Positions 1 through 9,386 of a stretch of 32,956 nucleotides of DNA are shown here, one piece after another. How positions within the stretch are numbered: the stretch's first letter is position 1; every line of letters begins with the position of its first letter. Source of the DNA: Streptomyces sp. TRM64462 (lineage in GTDB: Bacteria; Actinomycetota; Actinomycetes; Streptomycetales; Streptomycetaceae); contig NZ_JABWDV010000401.1 of the NCBI RefSeq assembly GCF_013362995.1, forward strand, positions 1 through 32,956, given 5' to 3'. Position numbers and translations under genes: made by a program. The notes under the pieces are model-generated. The model had not been told where the DNA came from. It searched no databases and worked only from the letters and a program-made list of their open reading frames with translations.

Positions 1-63
1 GGGAGGGCCGGGAGGGCCGGGAGGGCCGGGAGGGCCGGGAGGGCCGGGAGGGCCGGGAGGGCC
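1..63. repeat. 9-bp tandem repeat, seven perfect units
   Basis: The unit GGGAGGGCC is repeated seven times without a mismatch and runs off the left edge, so the true copy number is unknown. The length is a multiple of three. In the frame of the hydrolase that follows it reads as repeated Glu-Gly-Arg, with no stop. A low-complexity, all-G/C array at a sequence edge could also be an assembly break. Confidence 0.95.
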
Positions 64-1622
64 CGGGCGGTGGGGCGGCGGCGGGGCTTGCGGCTGTGGT
101 GGCCGTCTGCGGGTGGGACGGGCACGACGGCGGGACCGGCGGCAGCGGTGGGTTCGCGGCCCCCGTCGCCGCCGTGGCCGCGCGGCTGGCGCGGGACGCG
201 CGGCCGCCGGATCCGCGGTACGTCGGCGATGCCTGGCGCGACCTGTGGGCGGCGCGCCTCGAGGCGCTGGACCCGGTTCCGCAGGAGGTCGCGCCGCTCG
301 ACCACGGGGCGGTGCGGGTGCCCGTGCTCGCCGTGGGCGGCTGGTACGACCCGTACCGCGACAGCGTCCTGCGGCTGGTCGAGCGGGTGCCGCGCGGCCT
401 GGTGCGGGGCGTGCTCGGGCCGTGGCCGCACCGCTACCCGGACCAGGGCGAGCCGCCCGGACCCGCGATCGGGTTCCTCCAGGAGACGCTGCGCTGGTGG
501 GACCACCATCTGAAGGGCGCCGACAACGGCGTCATGGCGGAGCCGCTGCTGCGTTCCTGGACGCGCGGCTGGCGCGGCGACGACGCCTGGCCGCCCCCGC
601 ACGTCACCCCCGTCACGTACGCGCTCCACGGCTCGCCCGTCACCGTACGGTCGCCCCTGCACACCGGCCTGGACGCCGGGCGCTTCGCGCCCTCCGGCGG
701 TGACGCGGACCTGCCGCCCGACCAGCGCACCGAGGACGCCCACTCGGCCTGCTTCGACTTCCCCGTGCCCGTGGACGGCGCGCCCGTCGAGATCCTGGGC
801 CGCCCCCTCGTTCACCTCGCCCTGAAGGGCGGAGCCGACGGAGCCCCGCGCGCGCAGCTCGTCGCGCGCCTCTGCGACGTCGCCCCGGACGGTACGTCCA
901 CGCTGGTCACGCGCGGCACCGTCGCGTTCCGGACGGAGGAGGGCGCGTCCCGGACGTACACCTGCGAGCTGGGGGCCGCCGGGCACTCCTTCCCGCCCGG
1001 CCACCGTGTCCGGATCGCGGTGTCCTCGGCGTACTGGCCCTGGGTCTGGCCGGAACCGGGCGCGGCGGACACGTTCACGCTCGACCCGGCGGGCAGCTCC
1101 CTGCGGCTGCCCGTCCGCTCCCCCGCGCCGCACGACGCCACGGTCGGCTTCGCCGCGCCCGAGCAGGCGGAGCCGCTGGCCGTGAGCGTCCCCGTCATGC
1201 TGGACGAGGCGGCCGGGGCGCGGCCGCCTCTGCTCGTCGTCCGGGACGTCGCGCGCGGGGCGTGGCGCCTGGAGGCGGACCCGTGCAGCGACGAGCACGG
1301 CAGCGTCCGCACGTACCCGGATGGCCTCGAACTCACCGAGGAGGCCCACGAGACATACGGCGTCGACGCCTCGGGACCGCGCTCCGCGCGCGTGGAGGCC
1401 GAGTGGCACATCCGGCTGCACCGCCCGGACCTTCCCTGGAACGCCACCGTGGAGGTCCGCTCGGAGACGACATGGACCGACGGGACCGGCCAGACCCACG
1501 AGACCGACCCGACCGGCGGGCTTCTCACCCGTACCGAGCTGGTCTGCGGCCTGGTCAGCGGCGACGGGCATGACGAGGTGGTTTTCCACAGGACCTGGGA
1601 GAAGGTCACGCCCCGGCCGTAA
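1..1622 (+). CDS. CocE/NonD-family alpha/beta hydrolase (X-Pro dipeptidyl-peptidase-like), 5' partial
   Basis: The frame is open from position 3 to the TAA at 1620-1622. The first possible start is a GTG at 96, which has no ribosome site and lies inside the hydrolase fold, so I treat the gene as truncated by the window. Counting from that GTG, the block around residues 76-85 ends in GGWYD (D85) and GPWPH supplies H112; these fit the acid and histidine of the CocE triad. Residues of about 230-500 resemble the C-terminal jelly-roll (X-Pro dipeptidyl-peptidase C-terminal type). The serine elbow (GxSxxG) should lie just upstream, but the visible sequence there is only a Glu-Gly-Arg repeat. The substrate cannot be predicted; relatives act on esters, amides or acyl-peptides. 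fahA follows 38 bp later on the same strand, so co-transcription is likely. Confidence 0.8.
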   Translation, partial: EGREGREGREGREGREGREGPGGGAAAGLAAVVAVCGWDGHDGGTGGSGGFAAPVAAVAARLARDARPPDPRYVGDAWRDLWAARLEALDPVPQEVAPLDHGAVRVPVLAVGGWYDPYRDSVLRLVERVPRGLVRGVLGPWPHRYPDQGEPPGPAIGFLQETLRWWDHHLKGADNGVMAEPLLRSWTRGWRGDDAWPPPHVTPVTYALHGSPVTVRSPLHTGLDAGRFAPSGGDADLPPDQRTEDAHSACFDFPVPVDGAPVEILGRPLVHLALKGGADGAPRAQLVARLCDVAPDGTSTLVTRGTVAFRTEEGASRTYTCELGAAGHSFPPGHRVRIAVSSAYWPWVWPEPGAADTFTLDPAGSSLRLPVRSPAPHDATVGFAAPEQAEPLAVSVPVMLDEAAGARPPLLVVRDVARGAWRLEADPCSDEHGSVRTYPDGLELTEEAHETYGVDASGPRSARVEAEWHIRLHRPDLPWNATVEVRSETTWTDGTGQTHETDPTGGLLTRTELVCGLVSGDGHDEVVFHRTWEKVTPRP

Positions 1623-1660
1623 CGTGTCCTCCACACACGTGGAAAGCGAGGCAAGCACCG

Positions 1661-2896
1661 ATGCCCGAGCAGCCCGAAAAGAGCCCGCTCGACCTGGCCG
1701 AAGGCGATCCCTTCGGCCCGCACAACCTCCCGTACGGCGTGTTCTCGACCGCCGGCGAACCCGGGCGCCGAAGGGTCGGCGTACGGATCGGCGGCCATGT
1801 GCTGGACGCCGGGGCCGCGGCGCACGCGCTCGGTTCGCCGTACGCGAGCCTGCTCGCACAGCCGTCCCTGAACCCGCTGATGGCCGCGGGCCGCACGGCA
1901 TGGCGCGACGTGCGCCGGGCGCTCACCGCGTGGGTGACGTCCCCCGCCCACCGCGCGGACGTCGAGCCGCTGCTGCACCCGCTGGACGAGGTCGCACTGC
2001 ACCTGCCGTTCGAGGTCGCGGACTACGTCGACTTCTACGCGAGCGAGCATCACGCGACCAACGTGGGGCGGATGTTCCGCCCGGACGGCGAGCCGCTGAC
2101 GCCCAACTGGAAGCATCTGCCGATCGGCTACCACGGCCGCTCCGGCACGGTCGTCGTGTCGGGCACGGACGTCGTGCGGCCCTCCGGGCAGCGCAAGGCG
2201 CCGTCGGACGCGGCCCCGGTGTTCGGGCCTTCGACGAAGCTGGACATCGAGGCGGAGGTGGGCTTCGTCGTCGGCACGCCGTCCGCGATGGGCCGGCCGG
2301 TGCCACTCGGCGCGTTCCGGGACCACGTCTTCGGGCTGACGCTGCTCAACGACTGGTCCGCGCGGGACATCCAGGCGTGGGAGTACGTGCCGCTGGGCCC
2401 GTTCCTCGGCAAGTCGTTCGCCACGTCGGTGTCGGCGTGGGTGACGCCGCTGGAGGCCCTGGACGCAGCTCGGGTGGCGCCGCCCGCCCGCGACTTCCCG
2501 CTGCTGCCGTACCTGGACGACGCGGGCGAGGACGAGCCGGGCGGGTTCGAGCTGCACATCACGGTACGGATCAACGGCGAGGTGGTCGCCGAGCCGCCGT
2601 TCTCGACCATGTACTGGACGGCTGCCCAGCAACTGGCGCACATGACGGTCAACGGCGCCTCGCTGCGTACCGGCGACCTGTACGGATCCGGGACGGTGAG
2701 CGGCCCGGAGGTGCACCAGCGCGGCTCGCTGCTGGAGCTGACCTGGAACGGGCGGGACGCGCTCGAACTGTCCGGCGGCAAGCGGACGTTCCTGGAGGAC
2801 GGCGACGAGGTCACGCTCACGGCGTGGGCCCCGGGGCCGGACGGTGCGAAGGTCGGGCTCGGCGAGGTCACCGGCCGGATCGCGACGGCCGACTGA
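1661..2896 (+). CDS. fahA: Fumarylacetoacetase
   Basis: This 411-residue protein hydrolyses 4-fumarylacetoacetate to fumarate and acetoacetate, the last step of tyrosine/homogentisate breakdown in the cytosol. The length fits the family. An N-terminal SH3-like part precedes the catalytic beta-roll. Residues matching the mammalian active site are visible: D124 and H131 in DFYASEHH, E197 and E199 in LDIEAE, D231 in LLNDWSARD, and R235/Q238 just after it. PNWKHLPIGYHGR (148-160) is a family signature. The ATG follows a purine-rich stretch (GGAAAGCGAGG). It is probably expressed with the upstream hydrolase; a strong hairpin lies after its stop. No other tyrosine-catabolic gene is present nearby. 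Confidence 0.96.
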   Translation: MPEQPEKSPLDLAEGDPFGPHNLPYGVFSTAGEPGRRRVGVRIGGHVLDAGAAAHALGSPYASLLAQPSLNPLMAAGRTAWRDVRRALTAWVTSPAHRADVEPLLHPLDEVALHLPFEVADYVDFYASEHHATNVGRMFRPDGEPLTPNWKHLPIGYHGRSGTVVVSGTDVVRPSGQRKAPSDAAPVFGPSTKLDIEAEVGFVVGTPSAMGRPVPLGAFRDHVFGLTLLNDWSARDIQAWEYVPLGPFLGKSFATSVSAWVTPLEALDAARVAPPARDFPLLPYLDDAGEDEPGGFELHITVRINGEVVAEPPFSTMYWTAAQQLAHMTVNGASLRTGDLYGSGTVSGPEVHQRGSLLELTWNGRDALELSGGKRTFLEDGDEVTLTAWAPGPDGAKVGLGEVTGRIATAD

Positions 2897-3000
2897 CGAC
2901 GGCCGGCTGACGGAACCGCGCGCAGGCCGCCGCCAGCGGACCGCCGCCCGCGGACCGCCGCCCGTGGAACGGCCGCACGGCCGGACGTCCCGTACGTCAA

Positions 3001-3038
3001 CGGCCGGGCGGGGTGCGCCACCGCACCCCGCCCGGCCG
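3001..3038. terminator. Perfect 17-bp inverted repeat between fahA and nuoN
   Basis: The left arm 3001-3017 (CGGCCGGGCGGGGTGCG) is exactly complementary to 3022-3038, with a 4-base loop. It lies between two convergent genes, 104 bp after fahA and 16 bp after the nuoN stop. There is no U-tract, which is common for streptomycete terminators. It probably works in both directions and separates the fahA unit from the nuo operon. Confidence 0.85.
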
Positions 3039-3054
3039 TATGCGCCGGACACCG

Positions 3055-4704
3055 CTACCGGACGAACACGCCCGCCTGGCTCGCGAGGTCCAGGAAGTAC
3101 TGCGGCGCGAGGCCCAGCACCAGCGTCACCACGACGCCCACCCCGATCGTCGCCATCGTCAGCGGTGACGGCACGGCGACCGTGGGGCCCTCCGGCTTCG
3201 GCTCGCTGAAGAACATGAGCACGATGACCCGGATGTAGAAGAACGCGGCGATGGCCGATGCGATGACACCGACCACGACCAGGGCCCCGGCCCCGCCCTC
3301 CGCCGCCGCCTTGAACACGGCGAACTTCCCGGAGAAGCCGGACGTCAGCGGGATGCCGGCGAACGCCAGCAGGAACACCGCGAACACCGCGGCCACCAGC
3401 GGCGAACGCCGCCCGAGCCCCGCCCACTTGGACAGGTGCGTCGCCTCGCCGCCCGCGTCCCGCACCAGCGTGACGACCGCGAAGGCGCCGATCGTCACGA
3501 AGGAGTACGCCGCCAGGTAGAACAGCACCGACGAGATGCCGGACGGCGTGGCCGCGATGACACCGGCCAGGATGAAGCCCGCGTGGGCGATCGACGAGTA
3601 GGCGAGCAGCCGCTTGATGTCGGTCTGCGTGATGGCGACGATCGCACCGCCCAGCATGGTGATGATCGCGATGCCCCACAGGACCGGCCGCCAGTCCCAG
3701 GTCAGCCCGGGCAGCACCACGTACAGCAGCCGCAGCAGCGCGCCGAACGCCGCGACCTTCGTGGCGGCCGCCATGAAGCCGGTGACCGGCGTCGGCGCGC
3801 CCTGGTAGACGTCCGGCGTCCACATGTGGAACGGCACCGCGCCCACCTTGAACAGCAGCCCCATCAGCACCATGGCGAACCCGATGAGGAGCAGTACGTC
3901 ACTGCCCATGGTCGCGGCGAGCGCCGGATCGACCGTGCCGACCGCGCCGTCCACGACGTCCGCGATCCGCGCGTACGAGACGGAGCCCGCGTAGCCGTAC
4001 AGCAGGGCGATGCCGAACAGCAGGAACGCGGAGGCGAACGCGCCGAGGAGGAAGTACTTCACCGCGGCCTCCTGCGACATCATCCGCTTGCGGCGGGCGA
4101 CGGCGCACAGCAGGTACAGCGGCAGCGAGAAGACCTCCAGCGCGACGAACAGCGTCAGCAGGTCGTTGGCGGCGGGGAAGACGAGCATGCCGGTGATGGC
4201 GAACATCACCAGCGGGAACACCTCGGTGGTGGTGAACCCGGCCTTGACCGCGGCCTTCTCCTGGTCGCTGCCGGGCACGGCGGCGGCCTCGGCGGCGAAC
4301 GAGTCGACCCGGTGGCCGTGGTGGGCCGGGTCGAGGCGCCGCTCGGCGAAGGTGAACACCGCGACGAGCGACGACAGCAGGATGGTCCCCTGCAGGAACA
4401 GCGCGGGTCCGTCGACGGCGATGGCGCCCATCGCCGAGATGCCCGCCTTCGTCGTGCCGTACCCGGCGACCGCGAGGCCGATGACCGCGGCGAACGCGGC
4501 GGCGAGCGCCACGACGCTGAGGAACAGCTGGCTGTGGTAGCGGGCGCGCCGCGGTACGACGGCCTCGACGAGGATGCCGAGTACGCCCGCGCCGACCACG
4601 ATGAGGACGGGCGCCAGCTGGGCGTACTCGATCTTCGGGCCCTGGATCTGGCCGAGTGGCTGGGCGGCCGTCGTCCACAGGCTGTGGAAGTCCGTTGTGC
4701 TCAC
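3055..4704 (-). CDS. nuoN: NADH-quinone oxidoreductase subunit N
   Basis: This is one of the three antiporter-like membrane subunits of complex I. The 549 residues form a polytopic protein of about 14 helices. Buried charged residues expected of a proton channel are visible: E190 in FVALEVFSLP, K286 in LLFKVGAVPFH, and K316 in the next helix. The GTG start (4702-4704) overlaps the nuoM stop as GTGA, indicating translational coupling. It is the last gene of the operon. A loop of about 40 residues (roughly 120-160) rich in charged residues lies between early helices. Confidence 0.97.
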   Translation of the reverse strand: MSTTDFHSLWTTAAQPLGQIQGPKIEYAQLAPVLIVVGAGVLGILVEAVVPRRARYHSQLFLSVVALAAAFAAVIGLAVAGYGTTKAGISAMGAIAVDGPALFLQGTILLSSLVAVFTFAERRLDPAHHGHRVDSFAAEAAAVPGSDQEKAAVKAGFTTTEVFPLVMFAITGMLVFPAANDLLTLFVALEVFSLPLYLLCAVARRKRMMSQEAAVKYFLLGAFASAFLLFGIALLYGYAGSVSYARIADVVDGAVGTVDPALAATMGSDVLLLIGFAMVLMGLLFKVGAVPFHMWTPDVYQGAPTPVTGFMAAATKVAAFGALLRLLYVVLPGLTWDWRPVLWGIAIITMLGGAIVAITQTDIKRLLAYSSIAHAGFILAGVIAATPSGISSVLFYLAAYSFVTIGAFAVVTLVRDAGGEATHLSKWAGLGRRSPLVAAVFAVFLLAFAGIPLTSGFSGKFAVFKAAAEGGAGALVVVGVIASAIAAFFYIRVIVLMFFSEPKPEGPTVAVPSPLTMATIGVGVVVTLVLGLAPQYFLDLASQAGVFVR

Positions 4705-6272
4705 TTGGCCGCCTCCACCTCGGGCCGGGGGTCCTTCTGCTGTACGTCGGACATGGTGTGCTTGACCGCCGGGTTGACGACGTCCGTCAGCGGCTTCGGG
4801 AAGACGCCGAGGAACAGCAGCAGCGCGACGAGCGGGGCCACCACGACCAGTTCACGCACCCTGAGGTCGGGCATGGCCCGCACCTCCTCCTTCGCCGGGC
4901 CCGTCATGGTCCGCTGGTACAGGACCAGCGTGTAGAGCGCGGCCAGCACGATGCCGACGGTGGCCACGATGCCGGCCACCGGGTAGCGGGCGAACGTGCC
5001 GACCAGTACCAGGAACTCGCTGACGAACGGCGCCAGACCCGGCAGCGACAGTGTGGCGAGGCCGCCGACGAGGAACGTGCCGGCGAGGACGGGGGCGACC
5101 TTCTGCACCCCGCCGTAGTCGGCGATGAGCCGCGACCCGCGCCGCGAGATCAGGAACCCGGCGACCAGCATCAGCGCGGCCGTCGAGATGCCGTGGTTGA
5201 CCATGTAGAGCGTGGCGCCGCTCTGGCCCTGGCTGGTCATCGCGAAGATGCCCAGGATGATGAAGCCGAAGTGGGAGATCGACGCGTACGCGATCAGCCG
5301 CTTGATGTCCCGCTGGCCGACCGCGAGCAGCGCCCCGTACACGATGCTGACCAGCGCGAGGACGATGATCACCGGCGTGGCCCACTTCGACGCCTCCGGG
5401 AAGAGGCCGAGGCAGAAGCGGAGCATCGCGAACGTGCCGACCTTGTCGACGACGGCCGTGATGAGCACCGCGACCGGTGCCGTGGACTCCCCCATGGCGT
5501 TGGGCAGCCAGGTGTGCAGCGGCCACAGCGGCGCCTTCACCGCGAAGGCGAAGAAGAAGCCGAGGAACAGCAGCCGTTCGGTGTTGGTCGCCATGGTGAG
5601 CTCGCCGCTCGCGCGGGCGGCGGCGATCTCGGTGAGCGAGAAGTTCCCGGCGACGACGTACAGCCCGATCACCGCGGCCAGCATGATGAGCCCGCCGACC
5701 AGGTTGTAGAGCAGGAACTTGACCGCCGCGTACGACCGCTGGGCGGCGGCGTGCTCGTCGCTGCCGGTGTGCGCCCGGTCCCCGAAGCCTCCGATGAGGA
5801 AGTACATCGGGATGAGCATGGCCTCGAAGACCAGATAGAAGAGGAAGACGTCGGTGGCCTCGAAGGAGAGGATCACCATGGCCTCGACCATGAGGATCAG
5901 GGCGAAGAAGCCCTGAGTCGGCCGCCACCGCTTGGACTGGGTCTCCAGGGGGTCGGCGTCGTGCCAGCCGGCGAGGATGACGAACGGGATGAGCAGCGCG
6001 GTGAGCGCGATCAGCGCCACGCCGATGCCGTCCACGCCCAGCTCGTACCGCACCCCGAAGTCCTTGATCCAGGTGTGCGATTCGGTGAGCTGGTAGCGGG
6101 CGCCGCCCGGGTCGAAGCGGACGAACACGGTCGCGGCCAGGGCGAGCGTGGCCAGCGAGAACAGCAGCGCCAGCCACTTGGCGGCGGTGCGCCGCGCGGC
6201 CGGGACGGCGGCGGTGACGATCGCACCGACCGCCGGCAGCGCCGCGGTCACCGTCAGGAGAGGAAAGGACAT
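4701..6272 (-). CDS. nuoM: NADH-quinone oxidoreductase subunit M
   Basis: Antiporter-like proton-pumping subunit of complex I, 523 residues. I chose the ATG at 6270-6272 (protein starting MSFPLLTV), preceded by GGAGAGGAAAG and 5 bp after the nuoL stop. The open frame continues far upstream, but that is the shadow of nuoL. Key residues are present: E150 in LVFEAMLIPMYF, K246 in FAVKAPLWPLHTW, and K277 in VVDKVGTF. They correspond to the essential Glu and Lys residues of E. coli NuoM. Its stop overlaps the GTG of nuoN. Confidence 0.97.
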   Translation of the reverse strand: MSFPLLTVTAALPAVGAIVTAAVPAARRTAAKWLALLFSLATLALAATVFVRFDPGGARYQLTESHTWIKDFGVRYELGVDGIGVALIALTALLIPFVILAGWHDADPLETQSKRWRPTQGFFALILMVEAMVILSFEATDVFLFYLVFEAMLIPMYFLIGGFGDRAHTGSDEHAAAQRSYAAVKFLLYNLVGGLIMLAAVIGLYVVAGNFSLTEIAAARASGELTMATNTERLLFLGFFFAFAVKAPLWPLHTWLPNAMGESTAPVAVLITAVVDKVGTFAMLRFCLGLFPEASKWATPVIIVLALVSIVYGALLAVGQRDIKRLIAYASISHFGFIILGIFAMTSQGQSGATLYMVNHGISTAALMLVAGFLISRRGSRLIADYGGVQKVAPVLAGTFLVGGLATLSLPGLAPFVSEFLVLVGTFARYPVAGIVATVGIVLAALYTLVLYQRTMTGPAKEEVRAMPDLRVRELVVVAPLVALLLFLGVFPKPLTDVVNPAVKHTMSDVQQKDPRPEVEAAK

Positions 6273-6277
6273 CGCGG

Positions 6278-8218
6278 TCACACCGCCCTCATCAGCAGGG
6301 TCGCGGCGATCAGCACCGCAGCACCTCCGAACATGGAGACCGCATAGGAGCGGGCGAAGCCGGTCTGCAGCTTGCGCATCCGGCCGGAGAGTCCGCCCAT
6401 CGACGCGGCCGTGCCGTTGACGACCCCGTCGACGAGGGTGTGGTCGACGTACACCAGCGAGCGCGTGAGGTGCTCGCCGCCGCGGACCAGGACCACATGG
6501 TTGAAGTCGTCCTGGAGGAGGTCGCGGCGGGCCGCCCGGGTGAACAGCGAGCCGCGCGGCGCGACCAGCGGCACGGGCCGCCGCCCGTACTGCGCGTACG
6601 CGATGGCGACGCCGGTCAGCAGGACGACGATGGTCGATGTGGTGATCACGGCGGCGCTCACCGGCGGGTGCCCGTGCTCGAACGCGGTGACCGGCTCCAG
6701 CCAGTTCACGAACGCGCTGTTCAGCGAGAACAGTCCGCCCGCGAACACGGACCCGAAGGCGAGCAGGATCATCGGGATGGTCATGGACCTGGGCGACTCG
6801 TGCGGGTGCGGCATGTCGCCGGGCTTCGCCTCGACGCCGGGTTCGACGCTGGGCGCCTTGTCCGGGTCGGGCGCCGGCTGCCAGCGCTTCTCGCCGAAGA
6901 ACGTCATGATCATCACGCGGGTCATGTAGTACGCGGTGATGCCGGCGCCCAGCAGCGTGACCGCCCCGAGGATCCAGCCCTCGGTGCCGCCCTTCGCGAA
7001 CGCCGCCTCGATGATCTTGTCCTTGGACCAGAAGCCCGACAGGCCGGGGAAGCCGATGATCGCGAGGTAGCCGAGGCCGAACGTCACGAACGTGACGGGC
7101 ATGTACTTCCGCAGGCCGCCGTACTTGCGCATGTCGACCTCGTCGTTCATGCCGTGCATGACGGATCCGGCGCCGAGGAACAGCCCGGCCTTGAAGAAGC
7201 CGTGCGTGACCAGGTGCATGATCGCGAACGCGTAGCCGATGGGGCCGAGGCCCGCGGCGAGGACCATGTAGCCGATCTGCGACATCGTCGAACCGGCCAG
7301 GGCCTTCTTGATGTCGTCCTTGGCGCAACCGATGATCGCACCGAAGAGGAGCGTGACCGCGCCGACCACCACGACCGCGAGCTGGGCGCTCGGCGCCGCG
7401 TTGAAGATCGCCCCGGAGCGGGTGATCAGATAGACGCCCGCGGTGACCATGGTGGCCGCGTGGATGAGCGCCGACACCGGGGTCGGGCCCTCCATGGCGT
7501 CCCCCAGCCAGGACTGCAGCGGCACCTGCGCGGACTTGCCGCACGCGGCGAGGAGCAGCATCAGCCCGATCGCCGTCAGCGTGCCCTCGGACGTCTCCCC
7601 CACCGAGCCGAGCACCGGCCCGAAGGCGAACGTCCCGAACGTGGTGAACATCAGCATGATGGCGATGGACAGGCCGATGTCACCGACCCGGTTGACCAGG
7701 AACGCCTTCTTGGCGGCCGTGGCCGCGGTGGGCTTGTGCTGCCAGAAGCCGATCAGGAGGTACGAGGCGAGGCCGACGCCCTCCCAGCCGAAGTACAGCA
7801 GCAGGTAGTTGTCGGCGACGACGAGGAGCAGCATCGCCGCGAGGAACAGGTTCAGATAGCCGAAGAAGCGGCGGCGGCGCTCGTCGTGCGCCATGTACCC
7901 GATCGAGTACACATGGATGAGCGTGCCGACACCGGTGATGAGCAGGACGAACGTCATCGACAGCTGGTCGAGCTGGAAGGCGATGTCCGCCTGGAAGCCC
8001 TCCACGGGCACCCAGGAGAACAGCCGCTGGTGCACGGCCCGTTCGTCCGCGCCCTTCCCCAGCATGTCGGCGAAGAGCACCACGCCGATGACGAAGGAGG
8101 CGGCCGCCAGCAGCGTGCCGAGCCAGTGCCCGGCCCTGTCCAGCCGCCGGCCGCCGCACAACAGGACGGCCGCTCCCAGCAGAGGCGCCGCGACGAGCAG
8201 CGCGATCAGGTTCTCCAC
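6278..8218 (-). CDS. nuoL: NADH-quinone oxidoreductase subunit L
   Basis: This is the distal antiporter-like subunit, which in known complexes also carries the long lateral helix linking the pump modules. It has 646 residues, normal for the family. Conserved positions are E146 (FGWEGVG), D180 (NRVGD), K228 ([12 protein letters not shown]) and H253 ([11 protein letters not shown]). The GTG start (8216-8218) is 14 bp after the nuoK stop; this gap and the 5-bp gap before nuoM are two of the few non-overlapping junctions in the operon. The last helix (about 620-645) ends in LLMRAV. Confidence 0.97.
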   Translation of the reverse strand: MENLIALLVAAPLLGAAVLLCGGRRLDRAGHWLGTLLAAASFVIGVVLFADMLGKGADERAVHQRLFSWVPVEGFQADIAFQLDQLSMTFVLLITGVGTLIHVYSIGYMAHDERRRRFFGYLNLFLAAMLLLVVADNYLLLYFGWEGVGLASYLLIGFWQHKPTAATAAKKAFLVNRVGDIGLSIAIMLMFTTFGTFAFGPVLGSVGETSEGTLTAIGLMLLLAACGKSAQVPLQSWLGDAMEGPTPVSALIHAATMVTAGVYLITRSGAIFNAAPSAQLAVVVVGAVTLLFGAIIGCAKDDIKKALAGSTMSQIGYMVLAAGLGPIGYAFAIMHLVTHGFFKAGLFLGAGSVMHGMNDEVDMRKYGGLRKYMPVTFVTFGLGYLAIIGFPGLSGFWSKDKIIEAAFAKGGTEGWILGAVTLLGAGITAYYMTRVMIMTFFGEKRWQPAPDPDKAPSVEPGVEAKPGDMPHPHESPRSMTIPMILLAFGSVFAGGLFSLNSAFVNWLEPVTAFEHGHPPVSAAVITTSTIVVLLTGVAIAYAQYGRRPVPLVAPRGSLFTRAARRDLLQDDFNHVVLVRGGEHLTRSLVYVDHTLVDGVVNGTAASMGGLSGRMRKLQTGFARSYAVSMFGGAAVLIAATLLMRAV

Positions 8219-8232
8219 GATTCAGCGACCCC

Positions 8233-8532
8233 TTACAGCTTCATCAGGCTGGCGTCGTCGACCGAGGCCGAATGGCGGGTACGGAACACCGAGACGATGA
8301 TCGCCAGCCCGACCACGACCTCCGCGGCGGCGACGACCATCGTGAAGAAGGCGATGATCTGGCCGTCGAGGTTGCCGTGCATCCGGGCGAAGGCGACCAG
8401 CGTCAGGTTGCAGGCGTTGAGCATCAGCTCGACGGACATGAACACGACGATGGCGTTCCGCCGGATCAGCACCCCGGTCGCGCCGATGGTGAACAACAGG
8501 GCGGCGAGATAGAGATAGTTGACGGGATTCAC
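8233..8532 (-). CDS. nuoK: NADH-quinone oxidoreductase subunit K
   Basis: A small three-helix membrane subunit of 99 residues, the expected size. Two membrane-embedded glutamates needed for proton transfer are visible: E35 in [10 protein letters not shown] and E71 in [12 protein letters not shown] (equivalent to E36 and E72 of E. coli). The GTG start (8530-8532) overlaps the TGA of nuoJ in the sequence GTGA. The stop is TAA at 8233-8235. Confidence 0.97.
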   Translation of the reverse strand: MNPVNYLYLAALLFTIGATGVLIRRNAIVVFMSVELMLNACNLTLVAFARMHGNLDGQIIAFFTMVVAAAEVVVGLAIIVSVFRTRHSASVDDASLMKL

Positions 8533-9386
8533 TTGGCCGCCTCCTCTCCGTCCCGATCCCGGTCACGATCGCGGTCGCGGTCCCGGTCGCGGCCGAGCCG
8601 TTCGCCGGCGCGCTGCTCCAGGGCCTTCAGCTCGTCGATGGCCTGCGACGACACGTCCCGGATCTGGCCCCGCGCGCGCAGCGTGCGGTTCACGGTCAGC
8701 TCGGACGGGGTGCCGTCCGGCAGCAGACCGGCGATGTCCACCGCGTTGTGCCGGGCGTACACACCGGGCGCGGGCAGCGGCGGGAGCTGCTTGCCCTCCC
8801 GTACGCGCTGCTCGGCCAGCTCGCGCTGGGTACGGGCCCGTTCGGTGCGCTCGCGGTGCGTCAGCACCATCGCGCCGACCGCGGCCGTGATGAGCAGCGC
8901 GCCCGTGATCTCGAAGGCGAACACGTACTTGGTGAAGATGAGCGCCGCGAGGCCCTCGACGTTGCCGCCCGCGTTCGCCGTGCCGAGCCCGTTGAAGGTC
9001 TCCAGCGAGGCGCTGCCGATGCCGGCGGCGAGGAGGATCCCGAAGCCGAGGGCGCAGACCGCGGCCAGCCAGCGCTGGCCCTTGATCGTCTCCTTCAGCG
9101 AGTCCGCCGCGGTGACACCGACCAGCATGACGACGAACAGGAACAGCATCATGATCGCGCCGGTGTAGACGACGATCTGCACGATGCCCAGGAAGTAGGC
9201 GCCGTTGGCGAGGTAGAACACCGCCAGGATGATCATGGTGCCGGCCAGGCACAGGGCGCTGTGCACGGCTTTCTTCATCAGGATGGTGCCCAGGGCGCCG
9301 ATCACGGCGACCGTGCCGAGCAGCCAGAACTGCACGGCCTCACCGGTCGATGTGCTGTACGCGGCGGCCAGCGTGTGCGCGGTCAT
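8529..9386 (-). CDS. nuoJ: NADH-quinone oxidoreductase subunit J with long charged C-terminal tail
   Basis: Membrane subunit of complex I, 285 residues. Five helices occupy about residues 18-176, including the conserved [17 protein letters not shown] segment that carries the pi-bulge helix in known structures. The ATG (9384-9386) overlaps the nuoI stop as ATGA. A tail of about 109 residues (177-285) follows the last helix. It is highly charged and predicted cytoplasmic, and ends in seven consecutive Arg-Asp pairs (residues 266-279). E. coli NuoJ is much shorter (184 residues) and has no such tail. The tail's role is unknown. Confidence 0.95.
   Translation of the reverse strand: MTAHTLAAAYSTSTGEAVQFWLLGTVAVIGALGTILMKKAVHSALCLAGTMIILAVFYLANGAYFLGIVQIVVYTGAIMMLFLFVVMLVGVTAADSLKETIKGQRWLAAVCALGFGILLAAGIGSASLETFNGLGTANAGGNVEGLAALIFTKYVFAFEITGALLITAAVGAMVLTHRERTERARTQRELAEQRVREGKQLPPLPAPGVYARHNAVDIAGLLPDGTPSELTVNRTLRARGQIRDVSSQAIDELKALEQRAGERLGRDRDRDRDRDRDRDGEEAAK
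8550..8591 (-). repeat. Degenerate 6-bp repeat encoding (Arg-Asp)7 in nuoJ
   Basis: Fourteen codons alternate Arg and Asp near the end of nuoJ. The hexamer is degenerate at third positions (CGGGAC, CGCGAC, CGTGAC, CGGGAT), so the amino-acid pattern is better conserved than the DNA. That argues against a very recent slippage event. Confidence 0.9.

Noticed and set aside
812..3823. A minus-strand open frame of about 1000 codons across the hydrolase, fahA and the end of nuoN
   Set aside because: It is antisense to well-supported genes, has low-complexity Arg/Ala/Gly composition, and crosses a terminator. High GC content makes long antisense frames common.
4656..8512. Plus-strand open frames of 563 and 690 codons opposite nuoM, nuoL and nuoK
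   Set aside because: They are the exact antisense of conserved membrane subunits and consist of Arg/Glu/Asp/Gly-rich sequence without domains.
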